This document shows positions 8,355-17,374 of a stretch of DNA of 64,000 nucleotides, in pieces. Origin of the DNA: Azophilus sp026709365 (GTDB lineage: Bacteria; Pseudomonadota; Gammaproteobacteria; Pseudomonadales; Azotimanducaceae); assembly GCA_965200175.1 (NCBI GenBank), contig OZ241345.1, positions 2,108,001 to 2,172,000 on the forward strand, read 5' to 3'. The notes beneath the pieces were generated by a model. The model was not told the origin of the DNA. It ran no database searches and worked only from the letters and a program-made list of their open reading frames with translations. How positions within the stretch are numbered: position 1 is the first letter of the stretch; every line of letters starts with the position of its first letter. A program made the position numbers and the translations under genes.

Positions 8355-9566
8355 TCAGGTGTGCAGCCCCTCGACGGGGTTCTGCCGGGCGGCGCGGCGC
8401 GACGGGATCCAAGCCGACAGCAGACACAGCAGCCAGGACAGGCCACCGATCAGGGCCAAGTCCATCGGCAGCACCTCCGACGGCACGGTTTCAAAATAGG
8501 AGCCATCCAGAAGCCCAAGCCCCAGCCCGGATTCGAGCACTGAAAAGATCGGCCCGATGCGGTTGGCGGCGGCGACGCCCAAAACCAGGCCGGAAACGAT
8601 GCCCAAGGTCGCCACCAGCAAGCCCTGCAGCAGGAACACGCGCTGAACCAGGGCGCCCGTCGCGCCCAGGGAGCGCAGCACGGCGATGTCCGCTCGCTTG
8701 CCGTCGATGACCATGGTCTGGCCGGAGACGATGTTGAATCCGGCCACCGCAACGATGAGCAGCAGGATCAGGAACATCAGCGCCTTTTCGATGCGCACGG
8801 CGAGAAAGAGCTCGCCGTAGTCCTGCGTCCAGGTTTCGATGCGCTCCGCAGCATCCGAGCGGCCCGCTGCTGCGGCGGCGATCGTGGCGAACTCGCCCAC
8901 CGCAAGGGGATCGTCGAGCACCACCCGGATGCCGTCAGCGCCAAGGCTAAGCAATTCCTCGTCATCAAAGGCGGCGCGGGACACCGCCACCAAGGCGTAG
9001 TCGAATTCCGCGCCGACCTCGAACAGTCCCTGCAGCCGAAAGGCCTTAAAGCGCGGCTGCACCCGGCCCCCATCGGCTTGCGGGAGCGCCAGCCGCAGGG
9101 GGTCGCCCTCCACCAAGCCGAGGCGCCGGGCCAGCGGGCGTCCCATCACCAAGCCGGTCGGCGCGGCCAAGGCCTCCGCCAAGCGTCCGAGCGGCATCTG
9201 GGCGTCAATCAGAGCCAACCGCTTCGCATCGGCGGCATCAATGCCGTACACGGCGACGGGGGCCACGCCGCCGGCGCCCGCCACCATGCCCGAGGCCTGA
9301 AAGAACGGATAGGCGGCCGCAACGCCCGGCAGCCGCTCGGCGGCTTGGGCATCCATGCCCAGGGACGCGGGCAGCAGGGCATGGGGGACGGTGCCCAGGA
9401 TGCGGCTGCGCAACTGCGCATCAAAGCCGTTCATGACGCTGACCACCACGGTCAGCACCAGGACGCCCACGCTCAGGCCAGCCAACGTCATCCAGTTGAT
9501 CAGGCGCGCGTAGCGGTTGCGGCCCCGCCACAGATGGCACGCGGCGATCCAGAGCGCAAGCCTCAC
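8355..9566 (-). CDS. lolE: Lipoprotein-releasing system permease LolE
   Basis: The 403-residue protein has LolC/E/FtsX topology: a first helix at about 23-48 (TLAGLSVGVLVLTVVVSVMNGF), a periplasmic domain to about 265, then helices at about 265-290, 310-340 and 370-390. The starting stretch ARLINWMTLAGLSVGV and MNGFDAQLRSRILG are typical of the family. With LolC and LolD it extracts outer-membrane lipoproteins and hands them to LolA. The start is GTG overlapping the lolD stop (GTGA). The call of LolE rather than LolC rests on gene order (C-D-E). Confidence 0.9.
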   Translation of the reverse strand: MRLALWIAACHLWRGRNRYARLINWMTLAGLSVGVLVLTVVVSVMNGFDAQLRSRILGTVPHALLPASLGMDAQAAERLPGVAAAYPFFQASGMVAGAGGVAPVAVYGIDAADAKRLALIDAQMPLGRLAEALAAPTGLVMGRPLARRLGLVEGDPLRLALPQADGGRVQPRFKAFRLQGLFEVGAEFDYALVAVSRAAFDDEELLSLGADGIRVVLDDPLAVGEFATIAAAAAGRSDAAERIETWTQDYGELFLAVRIEKALMFLILLLIVAVAGFNIVSGQTMVIDGKRADIAVLRSLGATGALVQRVFLLQGLLVATLGIVSGLVLGVAAANRIGPIFSVLESGLGLGLLDGSYFETVPSEVLPMDLALIGGLSWLLCLLSAWIPSRRAARQNPVEGLHT

Positions 9567-10246
9567 GGGAGCGGCTCCAGGACGCCGTCGTCAAGCAACA
9601 GTGTCCGATCCATGCCGTCGCTGGCCTCCTCATCGTGGGTGACCACCACGAAGGCAACGCCAAAGTCCCGGCTCAAGCCGCGCATGAGTTCAAACACCTG
9701 GCGCGCGTTCTCCCGGTCGAGATTGCCGGTGGGCTCATCGGCCAGGAGCAGGTCCGGGTGGCCAACCAAGGCCCGAGCCACGGCGACGCGCTGGCGTTCG
9801 CCGCCGGACAGGGCGCTCGGACGATGCGCGGAACGCGACTTCAAGCCCACCGCATCCAGCATGGCCGCCGCCCGGGTCTCCGCCTCGCGGCGGGAGACGC
9901 CCCCCAAGCGCAACGGCATCAACACGTTTTCCAAGGCCGAAAACTCCGGCAGCAGGTGGTGGAGCTGGTAAACGAACCCGACGTGGCGGTTGCGCAGCCG
10001 CGCCCGCTCGCCCACCGATGCGGCGCTGATGGCGGTCCCGCAAAGACGCACCTGCCCGGCATCCAAGTCGTCCAGCCCGGCCAGAACGTGCAGCAAGGTG
10101 CTCTTTCCCGACCCTGAACGCCCGACGATGGCGCATCGCTCGCCCCGGCCCACTTCGAGGCTCAAGCCGCGCAGCACCTCGATGCGCTCGCCGCCTTGCC
10201 GGAACGACTTGCGCAGGCCAGTGGCCAGGAGCGCCGGCTCACTCAT
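9563..10246 (-). CDS. lolD: Lipoprotein-releasing system ATPase LolD
   Basis: The 227-residue ABC ATPase carries Walker A GRSGSGKST (about 42-50), Q-loop FVYQLHHLLPEF, signature LSGGERQRVAVARAL, Walker B LLLADEPTGNLD and the H-loop VVVTHD. The LLPEFSALENVLMPL stretch and the flanking lolC and lolE permeases identify it as the LolCDE motor rather than MacB or FtsE. Its start at 10246 overlaps lolC by 8 bases and its stop overlaps lolE by 4 bases. Confidence 0.94.
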   Translation of the reverse strand: MSEPALLATGLRKSFRQGGERIEVLRGLSLEVGRGERCAIVGRSGSGKSTLLHVLAGLDDLDAGQVRLCGTAISAASVGERARLRNRHVGFVYQLHHLLPEFSALENVLMPLRLGGVSRREAETRAAAMLDAVGLKSRSAHRPSALSGGERQRVAVARALVGHPDLLLADEPTGNLDRENARQVFELMRGLSRDFGVAFVVVTHDEEASDGMDRTLLLDDGVLEPLP

Positions 10247-11477
10247 GGGCGAGCACGCGGCTGGGCAGCAGGCGCGCGGCGCGCCAGGCCGGATACAGGG
10301 TGCAGGCCACGCACAGGGCGAACGACACCGCCGCGATGCGGGCGAGGTCGGCCGGCCAGATGTCCACCGGCAGATAGCTGATGAAGTACTGGCTCATCAG
10401 ATCCAGGCGCAAGCCATCGTTGATCCAAGCGAAGAGGGCGGGCAGGCCACCCGCCACCGCCGCGCCCACGGCGACCCCGATCAGGATGCCCAAGGCGCCG
10501 ATCAGGGCGCCCAGCACCACGAAGCAGCCCACCAACGGCGCACTGGCAGCGCCCATGGTCTTGAGTATGGCGATGTCCGCGCCCCGCTGCTCGACCGTCA
10601 TAACCAAGGTGGAGATCAGGTTGAACCCGGCAACACCGACGAGGAAGGCGAGCAGCACGAACAGGGTCGCTTTCTGGGCGCCAATCGCCCGATGCAGGTT
10701 GCCGTGGGAGTGTCGCCAAGTGCGGGCGAAGAAACGATCCTCGCCCAAGCGCCGCGCAGCCCAGGTAGCCAGCGCATCGGCATCATGCAAATCGGCGAAG
10801 CGCAGCTGGTAGCCATGCACCCGCTCGCCCAGTCGAAACAGTCGCTGGGCGTCGGCCAAGTGGATGAACGCCGCCCGGCCATCGAGTTCGGATCCGGAGC
10901 GCAGCAGGGCCGCCACCTGAAAGCGCTTCTGCCGGGGCAGCAAGCCCGCCGGCGTCAGGGAACCCAAGGGCAGCATCAACCGCACGGGATCGCCAACGCC
11001 GACGTCCAGCCGCGAAGCCACGCGGGCGCCCAGAACGACGTTAAAACGGCCCGGCTGCAGCGTCTCCAGGGTTGCTGCGCCCGGCGCACCGAGAAACGCC
11101 TCCATGCCGGAGACCTGCCGATAGGTCGATGGCTCCACGCCGGTCAGCAGCACCGCCTGCACTTGGTCGCTGCCCACCGCCAGGCCCGATCCCTGAATGA
11201 TCGGCGCCGCGCCCAGCACGCCCGGAACGGCGCGCAGCTTTGCCGCCGCCGAGTCGCTGGGCACGAACGGCTGATCGCCCCACAGCCCGGCATGGGGCAG
11301 AACGCCGAAGACCCGCTCGCGCAGCTCGCGCTCAAAGCCGTTGATCACCGACAGCACCACCACCAGCACGGCAACGCTGAGCGACAGCCCGGCCACCGCC
11401 ACCCAGCCGATCAGCGCGCCGGAGCCGCGGCGCGCAAAGGCGTAGCGCAGGCCCAGTTCAACGGCAAGCAAGCTCAA
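10239..11477 (-). CDS. lolC: Lipoprotein-releasing system permease LolC
   Basis: The 412-residue FtsX-type permease has the same layout as the downstream lolE product: helix 1 at about 22-46, a large periplasmic domain, and helices at about 268-290, 315-345 and 375-395. The HSHGNLHRAIGAQK segment before the second helix is the kind of stretch seen in LolC. The start is a TTG at 11477 whose last bases are shared with the apbE stop (TTGA); the same rare start/stop overlap is used by the gene at 26018-26605, which supports it. First of the lolC-lolD-lolE series on the minus strand. Confidence 0.9.
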   Translation of the reverse strand: MSLLAVELGLRYAFARRGSGALIGWVAVAGLSLSVAVLVVVLSVINGFERELRERVFGVLPHAGLWGDQPFVPSDSAAAKLRAVPGVLGAAPIIQGSGLAVGSDQVQAVLLTGVEPSTYRQVSGMEAFLGAPGAATLETLQPGRFNVVLGARVASRLDVGVGDPVRLMLPLGSLTPAGLLPRQKRFQVAALLRSGSELDGRAAFIHLADAQRLFRLGERVHGYQLRFADLHDADALATWAARRLGEDRFFARTWRHSHGNLHRAIGAQKATLFVLLAFLVGVAGFNLISTLVMTVEQRGADIAILKTMGAASAPLVGCFVVLGALIGALGILIGVAVGAAVAGGLPALFAWINDGLRLDLMSQYFISYLPVDIWPADLARIAAVSFALCVACTLYPAWRAARLLPSRVLAHE

Positions 11478-12463
11478 AGCTCAAGAAACCGGCTCATGGA
11501 TTCAGTATAGCGATGCTCGATGCCACTTGCGCCGCGCACCAGCAGCAGGGCGGCCACACGCTCGCGGCGGGCAAAGCGCCAGCCCGCATCAGGTCCGAGC
11601 ACTAAGATCGCCGTCGCCAGCCCGTCCGCTTGGGCGGCGCTGGCCGCCACCACGGTCACTGAGGCCAAGGCATGCAGGACCGGCACCCCGGTGCGGGGAT
11701 CGATGGCGTGGCTCGCCCGCCGTCCGTCCAGCAGGCGGAAGTTCCGGTAGTCGCCCGAGGTGGCCGCCGCATGGCCGGAGAGCCGCAGAACCCACTTCGG
11801 GGGGCTGCCGTCGGGCTGCTCGACGCCAATCCGCCACGGCCCGCCCTTGGGGCCAAGGCCCAAGGTACGCACTTCGCCGCCGATATCGACTAGGTAGCTG
11901 CGGCAGCCGAGGGACTCCAGGCGCTCGCCCACCCGGTCAACGCCCTGTCCCTTGCCGATGGCGGAAAAATCCAAGGACATTCCCTCAAGGCGCTTGCGCA
12001 ACGCTGGCGGTGCGGGCCGAGCCTCCAGGTTCCGCCAACCGACCCGTCGCATCGCGGCGGCAACCGCATCAGCGGTCGGCGCCGACTCGTTGGCAGGGGC
12101 CTCGGAACCAAAGCCCCAGAGTTGCACCAAGGGCCCGACGGTCACGTCGAATGCGCCGGCGGAGCGGCGCGAGAGCGCCAACGCTTCAATCGCCAGCGCC
12201 GCAACCGGCGGGGAAACGGGAAACCAATCCCCGGCTGCGCTGGCGTTGAAGCGCGCCACCTCGGAATCCGGCCGCCAAGTGGACAGTTGCGCATCCACCT
12301 GCTGGAGCTCGTCCATGACAGCTGCCTCAACGTCGCCCGCGCAACCCGCATGGGTCAGCGCCACCTCGGTGCCCATGGCCTCGCCGCGATAGTGTTGGTA
12401 GGCCGGCTGCGAGTCGCAGGCGCCGAGCGCCATCACGCCAAGCAGCCAGGCCGCGGCCCGCAT
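11474..12463 (-). CDS. apbE: FAD:protein FMN transferase ApbE, lipoprotein
   Basis: The 329-residue protein begins MRAAAWLLGVMALGACDSQ, a lipoprotein signal with LGAC lipobox, so it is probably anchored in the periplasm. The mature part has the ApbE family stretches GEAMGTEVALTH, GAFDVTVGPLVQLWGFG, LDFSAIGKGQGVDRV, YLVDIGGEVRTLG and SHAIDPRTGVPV. ApbE attaches FMN to Thr/Ser in flavoproteins such as NqrB/C and RnfD/G; none of these are in the window. The ATG at 12463 was chosen for the signal peptide; a longer in-frame reading to 12718 adds 85 unconserved residues. It overlaps lolC by 4 bases. Confidence 0.93.
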   Translation of the reverse strand: MRAAAWLLGVMALGACDSQPAYQHYRGEAMGTEVALTHAGCAGDVEAAVMDELQQVDAQLSTWRPDSEVARFNASAAGDWFPVSPPVAALAIEALALSRRSAGAFDVTVGPLVQLWGFGSEAPANESAPTADAVAAAMRRVGWRNLEARPAPPALRKRLEGMSLDFSAIGKGQGVDRVGERLESLGCRSYLVDIGGEVRTLGLGPKGGPWRIGVEQPDGSPPKWVLRLSGHAAATSGDYRNFRLLDGRRASHAIDPRTGVPVLHALASVTVVAASAAQADGLATAILVLGPDAGWRFARRERVAALLLVRGASGIEHRYTESMSRFLEL

Positions 12464-12744
12464 GGCGCAACACCGATTCGCGACGCAGGCGAGGCTGCGG
12501 GGACGGCCCGAACGGGCGTCAGGGCACAAGTCGGTTCCCATTGGCGTTGCGCTGGCCTGACACGCCTTGCCGGTCAATCGGATGCGGGGCTTGCCACCAT
12601 CGGGCGACGCGCAGCGCCCTTCCCGCACCCGGTTGTCGTGCGGTGAGTGTGAGATAGTGTCCTGTCCCCTGCGCGTTAGCGCCGTAGCTATGACAAAATG
12701 CCGCGCCCAACCCGTCACACTTTCACTCCAGCGAGAGAGGATCC

Positions 12745-13515
12745 ATGCCCAAGTACTGCACCATCGACAAATCCGACCACATTATGACCGTCACCCTCAA
12801 CCGGCCGGAACGCCTGAACGCCCTGCATCCGCCAGCCAACGTCGAACTTGGTGAGGTCTTCGACGACTTCGCCGACGACGACGACCTGTGGGTGGCCATC
12901 ATCACCGGCGCCGGCCGGGGCTTCTCCGCCGGCAACGACCTGCGCCACCAAGCCGAGGGCGGCGAGCGGCTGCCCATGCCCAGGGGGTTCGCAGGCCTGA
13001 CCTCCCGCTTCGACCTGCAAAAGCCCGTGATCGCCGCCGTCAACGGCGTTGCCATGGGCGGCGGCTTTGAGATCGCGCTGGCCTGCGACCTCATCATCGC
13101 CTCCGACAAGGCCCTGTTCGCGCTGCCCGAGCCCAAGGTCGGCCTAGCGGCCCTGGCCGGCGGCCTCAACCGCCTGCCCCGGCAGATCGGCGTCAAGCGG
13201 GCGCTGGGGATGATTCTCACCGGTCGCCACGTCAGCGCCGAGGAAGGCAAGGCGCTCGGCTTCGTCAACGCCGTGGCGCCCCACGACAGCCTGATGGCGG
13301 AGGCGCGGGACTGGGCCGGCCAAATCTGCCAGTGCGCGCCGCTGTCGATCCGAGCCAGCAAGGACGTGGTATATCGCAGCTTGAGCACGGCATCCTTGGA
13401 GGAGTCCATGCGCGCCGCCTACGATTCGGTGCGGGCGATGGTCAAAAGCGAGGACTTCATCGAGGGCCCCAAGGCATTCGCGGAGAAGCGGCCGCCGAAT
13501 TGGCAAGGGCGCTAA
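12745..13515 (+). CDS. Enoyl-CoA hydratase/isomerase family protein
   Basis: The 256-residue crotonase-fold protein has the oxyanion-hole segments GRGFSAGNDL (about 55-65) and GVAMGGGFEIALACD (about 98-112). Both catalytic glutamate positions of hydratases are kept (GGGFE and LPEPKVGLAALAGG). It probably hydrates a 2-enoyl-CoA; the substrate cannot be read from sequence. GAGAGAGG ends 5 bases before the ATG. It is monocistronic, divergent from apbE with a 281-base spacer in which I see no confident promoter. The sequence after the stop contains the palindromes that precede the next gene. Confidence 0.88.
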   Translation: MPKYCTIDKSDHIMTVTLNRPERLNALHPPANVELGEVFDDFADDDDLWVAIITGAGRGFSAGNDLRHQAEGGERLPMPRGFAGLTSRFDLQKPVIAAVNGVAMGGGFEIALACDLIIASDKALFALPEPKVGLAALAGGLNRLPRQIGVKRALGMILTGRHVSAEEGKALGFVNAVAPHDSLMAEARDWAGQICQCAPLSIRASKDVVYRSLSTASLEESMRAAYDSVRAMVKSEDFIEGPKAFAEKRPPNWQGR

Positions 13516-13541
13516 GGACGCGAGTTCCGCTGCGACCGGTC

Positions 13542-13563
13542 AAAATGACTCGCGAGTAATTTT
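13542..13563. promoter_or_regulatory. Palindrome upstream of the DUF4143 ATPase gene
   Basis: The perfect 10-base palindrome ACTCGCGAGT (13548-13557) is flanked by AAAAT on the left and ATTTT on the right, giving a 22-base imperfect palindrome. It lies between the enoyl-CoA hydratase stop and the -35 of the next gene. It could bind a dimeric regulator, or act as part of a terminator for the upstream gene, since the right arm ends in Ts. Confidence 0.5.
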
Positions 13564-13590
13564 GACTAAGGTTGAAATTAGTCGTATTTT
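13562..13590 (+). promoter_or_regulatory. Sigma70-type promoter of the DUF4143 ATPase gene, apparently leaderless
   Basis: TTGACT (13562-13567), a 17-base spacer and TATTTT (13585-13590) form a good promoter in otherwise GC-rich DNA. The ATG of the gene is at 13597, just 6 bases after the -10 box, so transcription should start at or beside the start codon, and no ribosome-binding site is present. A 6-base inverted repeat GACTAA/TTAGTC (13564-13569 and 13578-13583) overlaps the -35 and spacer and could be an operator. Confidence 0.6.
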
Positions 13591-13596
13591 CTCCCA

Positions 13597-14709
13597 ATGG
13601 CCCCATCCAAGCGCTATCTAGTCGATCAGGTTCATCATGACCTTAAGCGCAAGATGGTGTTCGTGGCGGGTCCCCGCCAAGTCGGCAAGACGACTTTGGC
13701 CAAGAGGCTGCCCAATGCCGAGCACGGCTACCTGAATTGGGACATCGCAGCCGACCGCGAACGCATCATGCGCCGGGAACTGCCAGCGGCGGATTTATGG
13801 ATCTTTGACGAAATCCACAAGTACCGCCGCTGGCGAGACTTCCTCAAGGGCATCTACGACGGCAAACCGCCGCAACAGCGCATTCTGGTCACTGGCAGCG
13901 GGCGGCTGGAACTATTCGGTTTTGGCGGCGAATCCTTGCAGGGACGTTACCATCTCCTGCATCTGCACCCATTCTCCGTCGCCGAGGCCGGCTATCCGAA
14001 CGCTCTGGAGGATCTGATGCGGCTTGGCGGCTTCCCCGAACCCTTCCTTGGCGGCGACGAAATCGAGGCGCAGCGCTGGTCACGAGCGCATCGTTCCAGG
14101 CTCGTGGAGGAGGAGGTCGCCGCGCTGACCGACATCCGCCACCTCAGCCTACTTGAGGAAACCATGCTTCGTTTGCCCGATCTGGTGGGATCGCCGCTCT
14201 CCGTCAATGCGCTGCGCGAAGACTTGCAGGTGGCCCACAAGACGTTGGCCGCCTGGCTTGACGCCTTGGAGCGACTGTTCGCGATCTTTCGGCTGCCGCC
14301 ATTCGGCGCCCCCCGCATCCGTGCGGTCAAGCAGGCGCGCAAGCACTACCACTTCGACTGGTCAGTGGTGCGCGACCGAGGGGCGCGATTCGAGAATCTC
14401 GTCGCCTGCCACCTGTTGAAATGGGTGAACTTCGAACAGGACGCCCGCGGCCGGGAGCTGGAGTTGCGCTTCTTCCGCGACGTGGACCGCCGGGAAGTGG
14501 ACTTCGTGGTCACCGAGCACCGCCAGCCCATCCTGCTCGTCGAATGCAAGCTCCGGGACCGCGCCATCGACCGCCCCCTGCGCTACCTCAAGACGCGCTT
14601 CCCCACCGCCGAAGCCGTGCAGATCGCGCTTGACGGCCAGAAGACCTTCGTTGCGCCGGACGGCATTCGCGCCATGCCCGCCAAGGACTTCCTGGAAACC
14701 TTGGCGTGA
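13597..14709 (+). CDS. AAA ATPase with DUF4143 domain
   Basis: The 370-residue protein has an N-terminal AAA_14-type P-loop domain (Walker A GPRQVGKT at 25-32; Walker B LWIFDEIHKY near 70; sensor ILVTGSGRLEL near 100) and a C-terminal DUF4143 domain. Near 310-330 is REVDFVVT then PILLVECKLRD, a PD-(D/E)XK-like nuclease signature. Such proteins are common accessory genes whose role is unknown; they are often linked to toxin-antitoxin or mobile regions. It is monocistronic, with its own promoter and likely leaderless start. The codon use looks like the neighbours. Confidence 0.85.
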   Translation: MAPSKRYLVDQVHHDLKRKMVFVAGPRQVGKTTLAKRLPNAEHGYLNWDIAADRERIMRRELPAADLWIFDEIHKYRRWRDFLKGIYDGKPPQQRILVTGSGRLELFGFGGESLQGRYHLLHLHPFSVAEAGYPNALEDLMRLGGFPEPFLGGDEIEAQRWSRAHRSRLVEEEVAALTDIRHLSLLEETMLRLPDLVGSPLSVNALREDLQVAHKTLAAWLDALERLFAIFRLPPFGAPRIRAVKQARKHYHFDWSVVRDRGARFENLVACHLLKWVNFEQDARGRELELRFFRDVDRREVDFVVTEHRQPILLVECKLRDRAIDRPLRYLKTRFPTAEAVQIALDGQKTFVAPDGIRAMPAKDFLETLA

Positions 14710-14760
14710 CTCACATCATTGGACAGTGCCTGCGGAACGGAGAAATTCCTGACCGCGCCC

Positions 14761-14798
14761 ATCACGGTCGCGTCCATGATCACGGTCGCGTCTATAAT
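14761..14798 (+). promoter_or_regulatory. Putative promoter of the TonB receptor with paired direct repeats
   Basis: Two exact copies of the 14-mer ATCACGGTCGCGTC (14761-14774 and 14779-14792) are spaced 18 bases apart and end directly at a perfect -10 box TATAAT (14793-14798). They cover the place of the -35, where no good hexamer is present, as expected for an activator-dependent or repressed promoter. The receptor start codon is at 15024, so the leader would be about 220 bases and would contain repeat B1. Confidence 0.5.
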
Positions 14799-14826
14799 GT
14801 CACCCAAATTGCGAGAATGGCACCCG

Positions 14827-14928
14827 CGCCTCTCGCCCTGAGGGCGAGAGGCGGTTGGAGTTTCGCTGCGCGAAACTCCGCGCTCGTTGTGGGGGCCAGA
14901 TTCCGAAACGTTTCTGAGCCCGCACACC
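14827..14928 (+). repeat. Palindromic repeat family B (copy B1)
   Basis: The element has two hairpins, CGCCTCTCGCCCT with its complement (14827-14853, 13-base stem) and GGAGTTTCGC/GCGAAACTCC (14857-14879, 10-base stem). They are followed by a conserved tail with CCAGATTCCGAAACGTTTCT and GAGCCCGCACAC up to 14928. Related copies are at 21233-21318 and 32915-33011 (opposite orientation) and at 26360-26455 inside a gene. This copy lies in the leader of the TonB receptor gene. Confidence 0.85.
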
Positions 14929-15023
14929 CAAACAGCGAGCGCGGCACCCGAAGCCCGGTGCCGCGCAACGCCCAAACCCGGGTGCAACGACCTACTTCAA
15001 CGGTGCGAGAGGAGGCCCACGCC

Positions 15024-17369
15024 ATGCGCATTCATCCGAAGTCCACACATCGGCAGTTTTGCATCCTTGCGGTCTTGATCGCGCTCGCGGCTCCGGCGGA
15101 CATCCGGGCGCAGCCGGTGCTCGAGGAGATCATCGTCACCGCCACCAAGCGGGCGGAGTCCGCCCAGTCCCTGCCCTTGAGCGTGTCGTCCATCTCCGGC
15201 GACGAGTTGCGGGAGCGGGGCCTGACGGAGTTCTTCGACTACGCGGTGACCATCCCCAACCTGTCCTTCGGCGCCGCGACCGACGGCGTTCTCTCCAACC
15301 GGACCATTTCCCTGCGCGGCATCCAGGGCACCAACACCACCGGCTTCTACATCGACGACACGCCGATCACCGAAACCATTGATCCCAGAATCCTCGATCT
15401 CGAACGCATCGAGGTGCTGCGGGGGCCGTCGGGCACCCTCTACGGCGCCCGCTCCCTCGGCGGCACGATCCGGCAGATCACGAGGAAGCCCGACTTCGAC
15501 GGCACTGCGGGCTGGGTTCGCGGGGAACTGTCGGGCAGCAGGCGCTCGGACGATCTCAACCATCTGGTCTCAGGCTCGGTCAACGTGCCCTTCAGCGAGC
15601 GGGTCGCGGCCCGGTTCTCAGGGCTGCACGAGGATCGCGCCGGCGTCTTCGACCGGCGGGTGGGCACGATTGCCGACCACCTCGGGGCGCCAGCGACCTT
15701 GGCCGGGGCGCCGCGGTCGGTGATCGAGGACGTGGATTCGCAGCAGGCGCGAGCGGTCCAGGCGGATCTGCTGGCCGAGCCGACCGATGCGCTGTCCATC
15801 AGGGCGCGCATCCTGCACCAGAAGACCGACCTCGACGGCTTTCCGCTGGCCGACATCGAGCCGGGCAACTTCGACCACAACCGAGATTTCGACGTGGACG
15901 AGGGCGGCGAGGACGAATGGACCCTGTACACCTTGAACCTGAACTACGCCACCGACCAAGGCGCATTCACCTCGGCCACGTCCTGGTTCGACCGCAAGAC
16001 CTTCGAGGTGGAGGCCAGCGGCTCCTTCATCAACTTCCTGCAGGCGCTGCCGAGCGAGGACGAGGGATTCGGCCTGTTCAGCGTCATCGGCGTCCGGCCG
16101 GTGACCTCGCCGATTTTTCAGGAACTCAACTTCGAAACCTTCGTGCAGGAGGCGCGCTTCGCTTCCGACCTGGACGGCCCGTGGAACTTCGTCGCCGGCG
16201 CCTTCTACCAAGACACCAAGGACGTGGAGTCGTTCCAGCCGCGGAACTACGCCCGGGGCCTGAACGACAACTTCGCCGAACTCCAGCGCACGTTGGGCAT
16301 TCCCGGCCCGCTTGAGGAAATCTGGCCGTACGGCGATCTGGTCTTCACCAACCACACCCCCACCGACATTGAGGAAATCGGCATCTTCGGCGAGGCCACG
16401 TTCGACCTCACCGACCGTTTCAGCATCGTGCTCGGAACGCGATGGTTCGACACCACCGTCGAGTTCACGGACCGTCAAGCGGGCCTCGCGGCCGGCGAGC
16501 CGCTCGGCGAGGACGAGCCGCTGACCAACATCCCGGCGATCGCGGGCAAGCAGAGCGAGGACGGGTTCATCTTCAAGGGCGCGTTGGAGTTCCAAGCCAC
16601 CGATGACGTGTTTCTGTACGCATCCGTTGCCGAGGGGTTCCGTCTCGGCGGCGCCAACAGCCCCATCCCGAATACTTTGGGGTGCCCGGAGAACCTAGCC
16701 GAACTCGGACTTCAGGATGTCGATACGGGCAGCTACGCATCCGACGACCTGGTCAGCTACGAAGCTGGCGTCAAGACCGACCTGAACGGGGCGGTGCGGC
16801 TGAACGCGACGGTCTTCCACATCGATTTCGACAACATCCAGTAGCAGATTCAGCTCATCTGCGGCTTCCAGTTCCGCGGCAACTTCGGCGCCGCCCGCAG
16901 CCGGGGCGTTGAACTCGAACTCACCGCCCGGCCAATGGACAACCTCAATCTGGCCCTGAACGTCGGCTACACGGACGCCGAGTTCACCGAAACCGTTGCG
17001 GGCGTCAACCAGGACGGCGACCCCCTGCAGTTCGTGCCCGAGTGGACCGCCTCACTGGTGGTGGACTACCTCGTCCCGGACGCACTGCTGGACATGGACC
17101 TGTTCGTGCGCCTGGACCTAAGCTACGTTGACCGCAGCCTGTCCTTCGTCAACGCCCAGCCGCGCTCGCGGGCCTCCTACGAGCAGGTCGGGCTGCGCGC
17201 CGGGCTGTCCAACGAAAGCTACAAGGTCGGGCTGTTCGTGCGCAACCTGACCGACAAGATCGCCAACTTGGGGGACAGCCGCTCCATCGCCGCCGAGACC
17301 CCGGGCCGCCCGCGTTGGGTGGTGAGCCGTCCGCGCACGGTCGGCTTGGAGTTCGGCGTTTACTTCTGA
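15024..17369 (+). pseudogene. TonB-dependent outer-membrane receptor, interrupted by an in-frame TAG
   Basis: Read through one stop, the gene encodes 781 residues. There is a signal peptide (about 1-29, ending ADIRAQ), a TonB box-like segment (LEEIIVTATKRAES), a plug domain (about 45-165, with SLRGIQGTNTTGFYIDDTPI and IEVLRGPSGTLYGARSLGG) and a 22-strand-type barrel ending in the aromatic GLEFGVYF. Codon 607 (16842-16844) is TAG in the context FDNIQ-stop-QIQL; the downstream 174 codons continue in the same frame with perfect family features. A single CAG-to-TAG change explains it. Truncated product would lack the last barrel strands and should not fold. The substrate is unknown. The ATG at 15024 follows GAGGAGG by 8 bases. 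It converges on cysNC with 5 bases between the stops. Confidence 0.82.
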
Positions 17370-17374
17370 GCCGG

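Noticed and set aside
14706..15023. Extension of the TonB receptor upstream to 14706
   Set aside because: The extra 106 codons read through the putative promoter and repeat B1. The ATG at 15024 has a good ribosome-binding site and begins a signal peptide.
16842..16844. TAG as pyrrolysine or another programmed recoding site
   Set aside because: No pyl genes or stimulatory structure are seen, and the flanking residues suggest a lost Gln codon.
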